DNA from: Strigamia acuminata
Taxonomy: Eukaryota; Arthropoda; Chilopoda; Geophilomorpha; Linotaeniidae
Direction: 5' to 3'
DNA length: 64,000 bases
NCBI GenBank assembly: GCA_949358305.1
Contig: OX442315.1
Span: 434,001-498,000 of the forward strand
A program made the position numbers and the translations under genes. Positions 12,701 through 21,622 of the stretch are shown here, in pieces (the stretch's first letter is position 1; the number at the start of each line of letters is the position of its first letter). Below the pieces are notes generated by a model. That model was not told the DNA's origin, searched no databases, and saw only the letters and a list, made by a program, of their open reading frames with translations.

Positions 12701-15700
12701 TATCCGGCTTACAGAAACTTTTTAGTAAAGCTGACTTAAAATCTAAAATGGTTAGTAGCGGTTGTACAAATTTTTCATCCTTCACGGATGATTTGATTAA
12801 ATCGAGGACAGCAGCTGTATCCTGTTGCGCAGTTAATGCAGCTGTGTTTACAGAATTAACCTCGACCCGGCAGTTGACTTTGTACAGCCTGTCGCTAGTC
12901 CGAACTGCCGAAATCAATGGTTCCTCGATTTTATCTTTGAAAATACTCATCTTCCCATCTTTAACAATTGTGCACAACCCAGCCTCATCGGTGCGCCCGA
13001 GCGAAATAAGGTTTTTCCGAAAATTCGGTGCGAAGAATACATTCGTCAAAGTTATTTTCCTCGTTCTTTGTCCATAGAGCGAAGTGAGGACGATGTTGCC
13101 CACACCTTCAATCTTCGATTTTCCTTCTCCTTGTAGAACGCTGAAGTTAGACAACGGTTTGAAGTTTGAAAACCAATTCCGGTTGAAGGAAAAGTGGTCG
13201 GTCGCTCCCGTGTCCACGTACCACTGTGAATCGTAGTTTCCGTGCGACACAAGAGATAAGGGCACTGTGGGCTTCTCTTCCGACACCGCAGAATACAAAG
13301 TGTAGGGCTCATCTGTATAGGGGTCCAGTTGTGTGAGATTTGCTCTCTGTGGACCCCCTCTGCCTCGTCCTTTGCCACGGGTGCCTCCACGATTCAATTG
13401 GGCTGGCGAGCCAGCGCTGGCGGGGAAAGTCCCTTGCTGTTTCGGCGGCGATGGGCACTCCCTGGCGAAGTGTCCCGACCCACCGCAAGTAAAACATGTT
13501 CCACGCGAAGTTCCGGGGGAATTTGGGGTTTTTCCACGAGGTTTCCATTTCCCTTTAGTATAGAAAGCGGTAGTATTGTCTGCCAATACAGGTGGGACGC
13601 CAAATTCATTGGTCTGTTCATAAAGGCGATTGTACTCGCCAAGTAAACGTTCTTTAACGTTTTTCGCTGTGAATTCCGTATCCGACCAGTGATACGCGGT
13701 CTGTTTCACAGCCTCGTATTGTGGGGGCAGAAGATCTAAATATTGGAATGCCTGGAATTCATCGGTGACCTCAATTTTAACGTCCTTCAGTTCGACGATT
13801 TTGCGGTCGACCCGCCCGGTGAAAACTAGCATTTCCTCATTATCTCGAAGTTTCATGTTGAGGAATTCACGTCGCAACCGAGCACGACGTGCCCTCGTCG
13901 TCGGTTGATAAGCGTCCTTTAGGGCTTCCCAAACTTTCGCAGCGGTGGGGCAGGCAACAGCTATCACTTGCTGCGGCTCAGCGCAACTCATGCAGATAGT
14001 GGACATTGCCTTGTCCTCTCGAGCGTTAAACTCTCGCTTCTCTTTTGCAGTGGCTGTTGCAGCCAGTGGTGGCTCAGAGCCACTAACATGTCCCCAAACG
14101 CCGTTGTATTTGAGCAATAACTGGACCTGCACGGACCAGGTGGCATAGTTCGTGCCATCGAGCTTTTTAATATCCTTGTAATCGTCGTGCTTTGAAGCCA
14201 TCACGACGACACCAGGAAAATGCACAATAATAATTGGTTATGCACAGAAAGAACACAATTTCGGAATTTATTCCGCACACACACTTCACAGGAGCACTTA
14301 ATCACACAATGCACAATTGTCTCTAGTCCCAAAAACCAAAAAGGAAGGCGAAAATACAGTTTCAACCCGGGGAATCTCAATAAGTGAGATTGGAAAACCT
14401 TGACTGGCAATCCACCAACTCTTCCGTCCGACCTCCTGGGGTCGCGGGATGGTTGGGGGCCCTGGATAAGCCCAGCCAAGAATACAGTGCTACGTGCCCG
14501 ACTGGACGTAGGGTAGCACCGAATCTAACAAGGGACCAACAACAAAAACTTAAAACTATACAGAGTTTCACGAAAGTATGCAAATAAATCAAAACAGTCT
14601 AGATGTGAAGTTGGCCAATTACGGGATCCTTGCGCCGTAATCGGTTCCCACGGTGTGTTCAACGTCGGCTTCACGTGTCGAATTAACTCACACGCACGCC
14701 GGGGTGCTAATGTGAGGAGAAACCCTCTCAACTGGTGCACCCTGCGTGCAAAACCAGGGTTTCCTCTTGAAATCGTCGTTGCGCACGTCCGCGCCTTCGT
14801 AATTCCACGTCGGGTGTAAATCACGGCTCTTCGTGCTAAATATGGCTGTGTACGTGGACTTACACGTAAACACAGCTCCAAAACGAATATTCACCGTCGA
14901 TGGCGATGAAAAACGATCAAAATGGTCGCCACAGAACAAATCTTCGTCCTCGACGATCCTACGACAAATATCGGTCGTTTTGCGTCGAAACTCCGTCGTG
15001 TCGACGTGAATGGGCGTCGTCTCGCTGGCAATACTGATTGCCTCGGCAAAATAACGTCGTGTTGGCGTGTATCGGTTCAGATGCACGTCTGGGCTGCGAT
15101 TCGCTTCACGGCCGAATCCAAAATGGCCGCCGCAGGAGAATTTCACAACGACGTCGGAAAAAGTGCTTATTTCGCACAGAAAAATTTCGAAATAAAGCTG
15201 CTTACACACTAAAATGTCCGTAGTAATGTCCGCACACGTTGCCGATCGTTTCCAATCGATTTGGCGAAGAAAATCCGTCTGCGTCGGTCGGTTCGCGTTT
15301 GCGGCGAAGTCGGGCGACGTCTTGGCTTCGTCTCGCGTCCAAAAAGGTCGGAAATCCTTTACAAACTGGTCAGGCCGTCGAGAACCATCCTCTGCTACCA
15401 TATAAAGCGATTTCCTGGCCAAAACATCGGTTAGAAAGGAGTTGACGAGTGTCTAAACAGGTGCGCGACACCGACATGCGTGCGCCATGTTTAATATCAC
15501 ATAAAAGTGTACACGCTTCGAGGCTAACAACTGCACTCGGAAAAATAGGATAAATCATTGTTGGATTTCAATGATTTGTCCTTTACATTATAAAATAAAA
15601 GCAATGACATTCATAATCGATAACTAAGCAATAATAACAATACAGGACTCGCTCTTTTGAGCAGACGATGTTATCAGCGCATGCTGCTAAATGGAAACGT

Positions 15701-16890
15701 TCAACCGCGGTACAGAACCAGCATTAATAAAAATCGAGATCGATTGAACGCGACATCGAGACATTAAATAGCAGCACATTCATTACACATATCCGGAAAG
15801 TGTGTAATGTAAATATTCACAAACTATACAATATGGCGACAAACAACCAAACACACAATATTTCCACCACAACTCAATAGTAACGACCGTGGAACAAGCC
15901 AGGGCACTTTTATGCGAAATGGACTCGTACCAACAAAACGTGATCCAGAACGTCATCTCGAACCTTCAGCGAATTTCGATCGAATATACGCAAAACAAGA
16001 ATCGGAATCACCCGAATTGGAACACGAGGATCGTGGTTGCCATTACCGATTTAATGTCGATTTTGCTGGCGGCCGCCACCTTCCGAAACGCGCGTGTCGC
16101 AGTGGCTGCCTGGATCGTGGTGGCCCACGAAGGTTTCCAAGTCCCGCCAGCCCTCGTAGACAGTTGGGCACGCCTAGTGCCCTCGGCGGCCGTGATTCGA
16201 GCCCAAATGGTAGCCCAGGACCCGGATCCAGAGGCCTCCTACCAGAACGTGCGAGCGGCCATTCAACACCCGCTCCCGCCACCTTCGACGGCAGAGGAGA
16301 CTCCGGCTCCCAGGGATCCGTCGCCTCCTCCTCCGCCTCCACCAACGGAGAAAAGACCTTCTGAGCCACTGGCCGAACCAGTCTCGCTCAAGAAGAAGGA
16401 AGTAAAAAGAAAAATGCTCCGCCCGAAGTCGAGCATAAAGGTTTCGAAGACGATCGAACCTCAGATCGCCGCCAGACTCAGAATGTATTTCCCGGGTTTG
16501 TCCTTGACAAAGGACACGGAGGCGAAACTACTCCAATCCCCAGACCGCGGTTATTCTCTTTATGTCTGGATGAAAAACGCTATCGAAGCCGGTGCCGGAG
16601 GCGAACGCTTCATCCAACATCAACGACTCCTCCGAGCCCATCGTGCGCCAACCAGCATCGCCGAGGCACAAAGAATTCACCACACCAATCAAGGTATGTC
16701 GGCCTTCTTGCCGCCGATTTGGGCTCACGAACGAACGGGGAATCCGCTGGAAGCGCCAGGTCACTTACGTTTCTACTTGAACGAGAGCGAAGACCCCTCG
16801 GACTACTCTTCAAAATTGACCACATCTCCCAACCTGGACGAACCAAGTTCGGAAGATAAGCCAAGTTACGCCGATAACTTGAAGAAATAA
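6764..16890 (+). CDS. Third ORF of the gypsy-type element, spliced, interrupted by the copia insertion
   Basis: Exon 1 is 6764-6913 (ATG; 50 codons, acidic). The donor GTAAGT at 6914 and acceptor TTTAG at 7183 bound a 270-bp phase-0 intron. Exon 2 runs 7184-8859, is broken by the copia element, and continues at 15885-16890 in the same frame once the insertion and one target-site copy are discounted; total about 943 residues. Visible composition: a Trp/Arg-rich N-terminal region, a very charged Arg/Glu/Asp stretch (about 7980-8300), a Ser/Thr/Pro-rich linker, a hydrophobic stretch (about 16030-16130) and a Pro run near 16,320. I see no signal peptide, zinc finger or enzyme motif, and no similarity to a known family that I recognise. 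Its position after pol is where envelope-like genes occur, but it does not look like an envelope protein. Function unknown. Confidence 0.65.
8860..9336 (-). repeat. Copia 3' LTR
   Basis: This 477-bp copy matches 15403-15879. Its ends as read on the element strand are TATTG at the start and CTTTA at the finish, unlike the usual TG...CA. It is bordered on the outer side by target duplication GTAAC (8855-8859). Confidence 0.95.
9337..9350 (-). promoter_or_regulatory. Copia polypurine tract
   Basis: On the minus strand this reads CAAAGGGGGATA directly before the 3' LTR, the expected site for plus-strand DNA priming. It overlaps the end of the gag-pol ORF, which stops at 9354. Confidence 0.85.
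9354..14201 (-). CDS. Copia gag-pol polyprotein
   Basis: An intact single ORF of about 1,615 residues. The start chosen is the ATG at 14201 (MASKHDDYKDIKKLDG), because gag homology begins there; an in-frame ATG at 14225 adds eight residues. Domains in order: a gag region with LDGTNYATW; a CCHC knuckle (CFTCGGSGHFAREC) near residue 235; aspartic protease WYVDTGATDHF near 330; an integrase zinc-binding segment (WHSRMGHHNAKG to CDACARAK) near 590-630 followed by the DDE core (VHMDVWG, TDNGGEF, EMNSVAERANRT); reverse transcriptase with YVDDIVLF near 1,300; and RNase H (ADSMPAIQYAKN, ANKHIDVKLHFLRD) near the C-terminus. Integrase preceding reverse transcriptase identifies Ty1/copia. No stops or frameshifts are seen, so the copy could be autonomous. 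Confidence 0.95.
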   Translation of the reverse strand: MASKHDDYKDIKKLDGTNYATWSVQVQLLLKYNGVWGHVSGSEPPLAATATAKEKREFNAREDKAMSTICMSCAEPQQVIAVACPTAAKVWEALKDAYQPTTRARRARLRREFLNMKLRDNEEMLVFTGRVDRKIVELKDVKIEVTDEFQAFQYLDLLPPQYEAVKQTAYHWSDTEFTAKNVKERLLGEYNRLYEQTNEFGVPPVLADNTTAFYTKGKWKPRGKTPNSPGTSRGTCFTCGGSGHFARECPSPPKQQGTFPASAGSPAQLNRGGTRGKGRGRGGPQRANLTQLDPYTDEPYTLYSAVSEEKPTVPLSLVSHGNYDSQWYVDTGATDHFSFNRNWFSNFKPLSNFSVLQGEGKSKIEGVGNIVLTSLYGQRTRKITLTNVFFAPNFRKNLISLGRTDEAGLCTIVKDGKMSIFKDKIEEPLISAVRTSDRLYKVNCRVEVNSVNTAALTAQQDTAAVLDLIKSSVKDEKFVQPLLTILDFKSALLKSFCKPDMGKSASNLSTQVSEPTKANAPAAINLQKTVNEVQTPPAIVPEANATAKVNKSGDTGIKMRKKEISQSMDTWHSRMGHHNAKGIIKLTESEDVFGINLSNKELSTCDACARAKSTRASFPPIITISTKGVLDLVHMDVWGASQATSLGGANFYFILVDDYSRYMWIITMKTKGEVLGHFKRWLTEVERTTSRKVKCIKTDNGGEFISRNWDDYASKIGLKCIRTNTYSPEMNSVAERANRTIVGGVRALMLENDFPYPLWAELATTIVYLKNRFPHEGLGGKVPYTVFFGKKLSLRHIRCIGSKTFVHIPSQVRKGKLEGRAWAGALIGYAISTRGYRVWDPVRNQVFASKHVRIFEDSYWYEIGKRLQQPIKQPQGGQFKHFGDSSSDTEGDDDDSVAPIPEIVEEVQEALPPPIPPPVEPPVPKEKPPLPTTPKPVFRPELRPLVKQAIQQPAIETVEGDLVGDAGAGDNPVEEIGGAKGDNGDGENYFNVYPDDDEEVDLPPTIQARRGSGKKGKKVKDPLSLPLDMTKWRRVQSVRKAGATAGKIDVVYFSPNEDKLRSRTDVARWCDAEGYHYDPDLFDFKTLEGEEPELPFAGFCAVEPDTYEEAMRHTNKRDWEKAMKEETDIFDDRTVYKEIDKPEGELLLGSKWIYKMKRDQSGAVARYRARLVAQGFKQRPGIDFTEVFSPVVNFVLVIVFFCTLVILKGWRDVHLDIKAAYLYGDLDKVQFMEIPKGYRTAENQHKCWMLLKSLYGLHQSGRMWYQALHDRLLQLGFVPLLGLNCVYALDNDAILIFYVDDIVLFSKDDYVEECVVRWIRESFDTVDLGPVTLLLGIAFDRSGGQIRIHQRAYIEKLCKLYGVDSCLRIRVPGTPGTIIQGVTEKERVDSTFPYRNLVGSLLFLASRTRPDILFSVIVLSQYNEKHSTRHISMLLQILRYLANTSDYMINLSNCRNDNLTVYTDASFALDADKRRSFGGHIVYLGGVPIMWNCHKQSMTALSIMESEFLAVVDGVKEIIWLERLYDADIMFSINRNTPCVYADSMPAIQYAKNRIENRANKHIDVKLHFLRDWFERGTFAIKHIPGALNVADVMTKWLPKPRLNTLCEHLFVRRK
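14202..15382 (-). other. Copia 5' leader, about 1.2 kb
   Basis: This long stretch between the primer binding site and gag-pol is higher in G+C than the flanking host DNA. A minus-strand frame at 14688-15422 stays open for 244 codons, beginning near the primer binding site; its product has no recognisable motif. The rest holds no gene I can support. Packaging or translation-control structure is expected for such a leader but is not proven here. Confidence 0.6.
15383..15400 (-). promoter_or_regulatory. Copia primer binding site (initiator-Met tRNA)
   Basis: On the minus strand this reads TGGTAGCAGAGGATGGTT, complementary over 18 bases to the 3' end of the animal initiator methionine tRNA including CCA. 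It lies two bases from the 5' LTR, as expected for minus-strand DNA priming. Confidence 0.9.
15403..15879 (-). repeat. Copia 5' LTR
   Basis: 477 bp, matching 8860-9336 by eye throughout. The outer flank carries GTAAC at 15880-15884, the second copy of the target duplication. Confidence 0.95.
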
Positions 16891-17083
16891 TTAATTACAT
16901 ATTCATAACGAGAAGACTGTCTTCTCTAAAAAACCCTGAAATTATTTATGTATCAATTTCAAGAATGTAAAATATTTTGTTCATCATTCATCATTATTTA
17001 ATAAAAAGATTATTTATGATTAAAGATACTGTTCCACCTTTATTTAAAGGGGGGCCCCGATGATTTATTCTCGGGGAGGGACG

Positions 17084-17714
17084 TGTGGTGATTCAGCATC
17101 ACCTGAAGAAGTAATTAGCGGTGATTATTGTGTTACTAATACTCGCCACTAGAGCGCGCCAGAAATACCGACTAGACTGACTAGTCTCGTGTTTCTGCGA
17201 ACCTGCATAATCAGAAGGATTTGCATATGACGTCATTTCCGGTTAATATATATAGCCAATGCTTGACCGGAAACGACACTACAGTTACCACATTTCAGCA
17301 AGAGCACCATTTACCTCACCTTTCAGGCCGTTTCACGGATTGATCGAGGACCGGTGCCCGCTGATCATTTCAACTGTACAACAGCCACATTTATTTAGCG
17401 TAGCCAATCTACGCTAGAATAAATATCCGAACGACATTCGTTTAATTCGCACGAGAAAGCGAATTCTCGCGTGTTCATAATAACACGTGGAAATACCCTA
17501 GACAACAAACACAGACCACGCGTAGGACTAAACAATTGGATCCGCCATTGTTTAGCGGCAACTCGTATTCGCAGCCGAATCCGAGGACCATCACAGGAAA
17601 CATCTTGACTTATATTTGTATTAGTAAGCATATTATAATAAAGCAGTATTTGAAGTATATTGTATTCCCGAGTGTATTATTTATTATCTTTAACCACAAA
17701 GTCGAATCACGACA
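17084..17714 (+). repeat. Right LTR of the gypsy-type element
   Basis: The 631-bp segment begins TGTGGTGATTC and ends GAATCACGACA, an 11-bp imperfect terminal inverted repeat with TG...CA ends. It is preceded by a purine tract (CTCGGGGAGGGACG, 17070-17083). It holds a TATA-like AATATATATAG near 17247-17257 and AATAAA-type signals near 17420 and 17637. The partner LTR is outside the window, so pairing is unproven. Confidence 0.75.
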
Positions 17715-18772
17715 GACTCGACCACTTTGTTTGAATATGTTGATGGACGAATAATTCACTCGATCGATTTTAGTGTAGTTCTTGATTTCATCGCTACAGA
17801 TGATATGCTATTGCGTAATTAGAGAGGGAGAAAGAAATTAAAAAGGGTAAACACATTAATTAGCGCAAGGGTTCCCAAACTTTTTGGCATCACGCCCCAC
17901 TTTTTCAGCAAAGCGATCTTCTGCGCCCCACTTCCTCTACCAGTGCATTAAATTTTTAAAAAATATACTACTAAAAAGAAAAAAAGAAATTTTTATATAA
18001 TTTTGCATAAAACTTTGTATAATTTTTTATATAATTTTATATAATTTTGCTTAAAAATTTACAAAAGTTTGCAAAATAAGCTTGTTTTATTTAGGCATGT
18101 ATGATGGGTGCGTCCCACCAATAATCAGCTCGCACCTCACCGTTTGGGAAACCCTGATTAGCGTATTGCTAGATTTGCAACTTACGAATATAAGTATATT
18201 AGGGGTAGGCGAGCTAAGCTTAAATTAAATTAAATTAAATGTGTGCAAAACAAACGATAGATTCTCATTTTCAACTTTCATGTAAATCGATGAGCACGTT
18301 TTAAATTTAAATTTCTCTTACGTCGATTTTTTTTTTAAAACGAGCTTTTTAGCTTCATAATTGAACTACTTTAAAAAAAATTGATTTTTGTCTGCAGAAA
18401 TATGAATATTTATGTTCAAAAATGGCAATTTTGTTTTGGCCAAAAAGGACGGTTTAGTTAGCTGGATTGATCTGATGTGATGATGTTAATACAGCATCAT
18501 CGCTTTACGCGTCCTCGGGTGGCAGTTTACCGTACCATTCAAACTCAACTGTCCGTCGGGTCTGGGCTCGCGATGGTGTACTTTTTATTAAGGAACCGAT
18601 TAAATGAGTGAAAAACAAAACTTCTTTCGAAATTTTGTACAAATCAATTCGCGACTTTTAAAGTTTAAACAGATATTTAGATTTCTCCGGAATGCCTTTT
18701 TTTTCTTTTCGGGTGTTTCGGGTTTTCAGAGTTTCCATGTTGTCTTCACGTTTTAGCTTCACTCGCGCAATC
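17715..18772. other. AT-rich intergenic region between gypsy element and UXT
   Basis: No gene is visible. It contains one hAT-like miniature element (17866-18156), a short (TTAAA)n run near 18222-18240 and homopolymer-rich sequence. The last 100 bp before 18773 probably include the UXT 5' UTR. Confidence 0.6.
17866..18156. mobile_element. hAT-like miniature inverted-repeat element
   Basis: Begins CAAGGGTTCCCAAAC and ends GTTTGGGAAACCCTG, an imperfect terminal inverted repeat of the CAGNGGTTCYCAAAC type known from hAT elements. The sequence ATTAGCG occurs immediately outside both ends, consistent with a 7-8 bp target duplication. No transposase is present. A related fragment lies at 38349-38440. 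Confidence 0.75.
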
Positions 18773-19937
18773 ATGGCGGGCGACATACACAAGTTGAACG
18801 AAAAAATCTTGAAATACGAAGAATTTCTCAACGAAACTTTGAGATCGGACTTGAGGTGAGTATTTTAGTTTAATTTCCAATGTTTACGGCAAATTTTAAA
18901 AAACTAAAACATTGGTTTCCTTTCAGCCGAATCGTCGCGAGTCGAGATGAAGTGTGCAAACAAATCTCCGAATACTTACAATTAAGAAACATAGTGGAAA
19001 GTCTACAGGTAAATCGATGGCACGAGAGGTCAAATTTAGCAGAAAAATTCTGGAATAACATAATAAACCTAACGAAACCTTCGTGACAAACCAAGTTGTG
19101 GTCAAAAGTGCATTTTTGTGTGTAAATTTACATAATTTCTGCTCAAAATGCATTTTCTAACCTGAAAAGTTCAATTTTTATGCTCAAAAAAGTGGTCTGT
19201 TTGTATAAATTGACTTTATTTTGCAGATCACCGACCAAATCGACAAACCAATGAAAACCTTGATGAATTTAGGAAGCGACTTCTACGTCCAAGCATTCGT
19301 GTAATTAGAAAACAGAAAAAAATTAGAGGAATTGTTTGAAAACAAAATAAAACAATTTCATTTCTTTTTCTTAGCCCCGACACGAGCAAAATCTGCGTCA
19401 ACATTGGGTTGGGATATTACACGGAACTAACTGCCGAAGAAGCCCTCACCTTCATAGAAAGACGAGTGAATTCACTCAAAGAAATCAGCAACAAGTTCAC
19501 GCAGGAATCGGTTAAAATCAAAGCGCACATTCGCATGGTGCTCGAGGTTCGCTCAATGGATGTACTACATTTTAGCGATTTTATTTTAGCGATTTCATTT
19601 TAGCGACACACCATGTTACACAAAACGGCACTAATATATAACACTAATTCCTAAGAAGGGCTAACAACGCCCCCCCTTGACCCCCCGCGAACCTAACCTT
19701 GCTGGTTTTTGATGCAAACCACGTTTTTGAGCAGGCTTGTCGCGGTAAATCGTGTCGCTAAAACGTGATCGCTAAAATGGGACTTTTTTGGTAAAAATCG
19801 CTAAAATGAGCGTCGCTAAAATGACTATAACCGTCGCTCAATTACATTTATTTCTATTTTTATTTTTTTATTTTATATTTTTTAATTCCTTTCAGGGTTT
19901 GCGCGAACTCCAGTTAATCGACAACGAGCCCACCTGA
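18773..19937 (+). CDS. UXT: UXT prefoldin-like protein
   Basis: Five exons join in frame: 18773-18855, 18927-19008, 19227-19300, 19375-19546 and 19896-19937, giving 150 residues (vertebrate UXT about 157). Diagnostic segments are YLQLRNIVESLQ, PDTSKICVNIG, YTELTAEEAL, and KIKAHIRMVLEGLRELQ at the C-terminus. UXT is an alpha-type prefoldin: a beta-strand core between two coiled-coil arms, found in the R2TP/URI prefoldin-like complex and as a transcription cofactor. The start ATG (MAGDIHKLNEK) is the first in frame and gives the family-typical short N-terminus. All introns are GT-AG; intron 4 carries an inverted-repeat element. The gene converges with MARVEL gene A, with only 99 bp between stop codons. 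Confidence 0.95.
19563..19834. repeat. Inverted-repeat element in UXT intron 4
   Basis: Multiple TTTTAGCGA units on the left face CGCTAAAAT units on the right, so the segment can fold back. Its centre (19670-19703) contains CCCCCCTTGACCCCCCGCG, which also occurs inverted in RAB23 intron 2 near 49570-49590. Probably a nonautonomous transposon; boundaries are approximate. Confidence 0.5.
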
Positions 19938-20036
19938 ACATTTTGGTCTGTAAATAACAATTTTGAATAAACCCGAGAAGGAAATTGTAAAATTTATCAA
20001 ATTTAGAATTTTCTTTCTTCAAAATTGTGTAAAAAT

Positions 20037-20695
20037 TCAATCACGACTTTTTAAAAGAAGAAAACCATCGACAAAATGGATCACACCCAATACAACATAC
20101 ATTGCCTGCAAAACAAATCAATTTAGTTTAATTTAATTTAATTTAATTTAAAAAAAACTCACGGCCGATGCTGCCATACCGGCTTTGAGGTCCCCACCTC
20201 GCAACCACAATCTGCCAAACACTTTAACGTCAATTTGTGCAATATTCTCACGGATTAAAACACTGACGACGATGGCGCCAACGAGCAGATTCAAAAGACA
20301 TTGAAAAATACTAAAAAGTATCTCCTGCAATGATAAATAAATTTAAAAATTAAAAACTAAAAATTGAAAAATTGTTTTTTTACAGTTGTGGAATGTTTGC
20401 CGGGAGTGCTGTCGTCGCAGAAATACGAAATGAACAAGTGGAGAAGAACCAAACAACTCGTGGGTGCGAGCACGTTGCAAAAAGTGCACATTTGCGCGGA
20501 ATTGGTGAAAAACAAGCCCAATGGGTGCACGTATCTGTGGTAGAGTGAAACACAAATCAGGCTGGTCATCTAAATGCATTGAAAAAATGAATGAATTGAT
20601 CATCACTAATAATTGTGAATAATCTGACTTACAAATTCGATTATTTTGACAATTCCGTTGCGAGTTTGCACCCAATCCAGCTTGAGTCGAAGCAT
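20037..20695 (-). CDS. MARVEL-type four-helix membrane protein (cluster gene A)
   Basis: Exons on the minus strand: 20633-20695, 20384-20569, 20163-20324 and 20037-20105, all joined in phase 0, giving about 159 residues. The N-terminus (MLRLKLDWVQTRNGIVKIIEF) leads into helix 1. Helix 2 is around CLVLLHLFISYFC, helix 3 around FSIFQCLLNLLVGAIVV and helix 4 around MYVVLGVIHFVDGFLLL. The pattern of four helices with short ends and the LDW...GIVKI entry fits the MARVEL fold (MAL, CMTM and plasmolipin relatives; vesicle traffic and membrane organisation). I recognise the family, not the ortholog. It shares exon plan with genes C, D and J. A minisatellite separates it from divergent gene B. Confidence 0.8.
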
Positions 20696-20854
20696 TTTAA
20701 TTGTGCCGTAACGTTTCACCGAAACAGCTAGGAAGGTCAAAGATGGAAAATATTTATTTCCTTTACCTTTCTTTTCCAAGAAATACATCAATAACTGACC
20801 GATTGGTTGGTTATATCTAAAATTATCATTATCGCAGCAAAAAATGCAGTTGTC

Positions 20855-21450
20855 CATCTAAAAACAATCATTTTTGTACAAAAAATGCAGTTTTTTATCT
20901 AAAAACAATCATTTATCATCTAAAAACAATCATTTTTGTACAAAAAATGCAGTTGTCCATCTAAAAACAATCATTTTTGTACAAAAAATGCAGTTTATCA
21001 TCCATATAACAATCATTTTTGTACAAAAAATGCAGTTGTCCATCTAAAAACAATCATTTTTGTACAAAAAATGCAGTTTTTTATCTAAAAATAATCATTT
21101 TTGTACAAAAAATGCAGTTTTTTATCTAAAAACAATCATTTTTGTACAAAAAATGCAGTTTTTTATCTAAAAACAATCATTTTTGTACAAAAAATGCAGT
21201 TTTTCATCTAAAAACAATCATTTTTGTACAAAAAATGCAGTTTTTTATCTAAAAACAATCATTTTTGTACAAAAAATGCAGTTTTTCATCTAAAAACAAT
21301 CATTTTTGTACAAAAAATGCAGTTTTTCATCTAAAAACAATCATTTTTGTACAAAAAATGCAGTTGTCCATCTAAAAACAATCATTTTTGTACAAAAAAA
21401 TGCAATTTTTCATCTAAAAACAATCATTTTTGGACAAAAAATGCTTTTTT
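20855..21450. repeat. Minisatellite, about 41-bp unit, between genes A and B
   Basis: About 14 tandem copies of a unit containing ATCATTTTTGTACAAAAAAT and a TGCAGTT motif, with variants in the T-run. It fills the divergent intergenic space of genes A and B, so their promoters must be inside or at its edges. Confidence 0.9.
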
Positions 21451-21514
21451 TCGTATTCAATTATTAACTTTGCACTTTTCTGTCATACAGAAACGAAATG
21501 AGAAGCACGTTTTG

Positions 21515-21547
21515 CACGAACGTCAACCAGCTTTATTAAGCCAACAA
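21515..21547 (+). promoter_or_regulatory. Conserved upstream block shared by cluster genes B, F and H
   Basis: The sequence CACGAACGTCAAC, three bases, then CTTTATTAAGCCAACAAT occurs here and at 25697-25730 and 28343-28376, 48-76 bp before the ATG of genes B, F and H respectively. Either a shared promoter element or 5' UTR motif retained after duplication. Confidence 0.6.
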
Positions 21548-21622
21548 TAAGCTAATCGCTGCAGCGGTAACAGCGCCATCACAGCATTTCCGAACAAAAA
21601 TAGAACAACTTAATTCTCACAG

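Larger units (their letters stand above)
8860..15879 (-). mobile_element. Complete Ty1/copia LTR retrotransposon nested in the gypsy-type third ORF
   Basis: The element is 7,020 bp and oriented on the minus strand. It is bounded by two 477-bp LTRs and flanked by the 5-bp direct repeat GTAAC at 8855-8859 and 15880-15884. It has a primer binding site complementary to animal initiator-Met tRNA next to the 5' LTR, a polypurine tract next to the 3' LTR, and one uninterrupted gag-pol ORF with integrase before reverse transcriptase (Ty1/copia order). By eye the two LTRs match base for base, which implies insertion very recently. It interrupts the host element's third ORF without altering the reading frame on either side. 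Confidence 0.96.
1..17714 (+). mobile_element. Ty3/gypsy-type LTR retroelement, left end outside window
   Basis: The element contains gag (open from base 1), pol in the order protease, reverse transcriptase, RNase H, integrase (the Ty3/gypsy order), a spliced third ORF and a right LTR at 17084-17714. The left LTR and primer site lie outside the window, so its target duplication cannot be checked. After subtracting the nested copia insertion (8860-15879 plus one 5-bp duplication) about 10.7 kb is visible, which is long for this class because of the extra ORF. Both main ORFs are open with all catalytic motifs, so the copy was recently competent apart from the insertion. An alternative boundary, with the element ending near 6600, is discussed in the findings. 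Confidence 0.8.
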
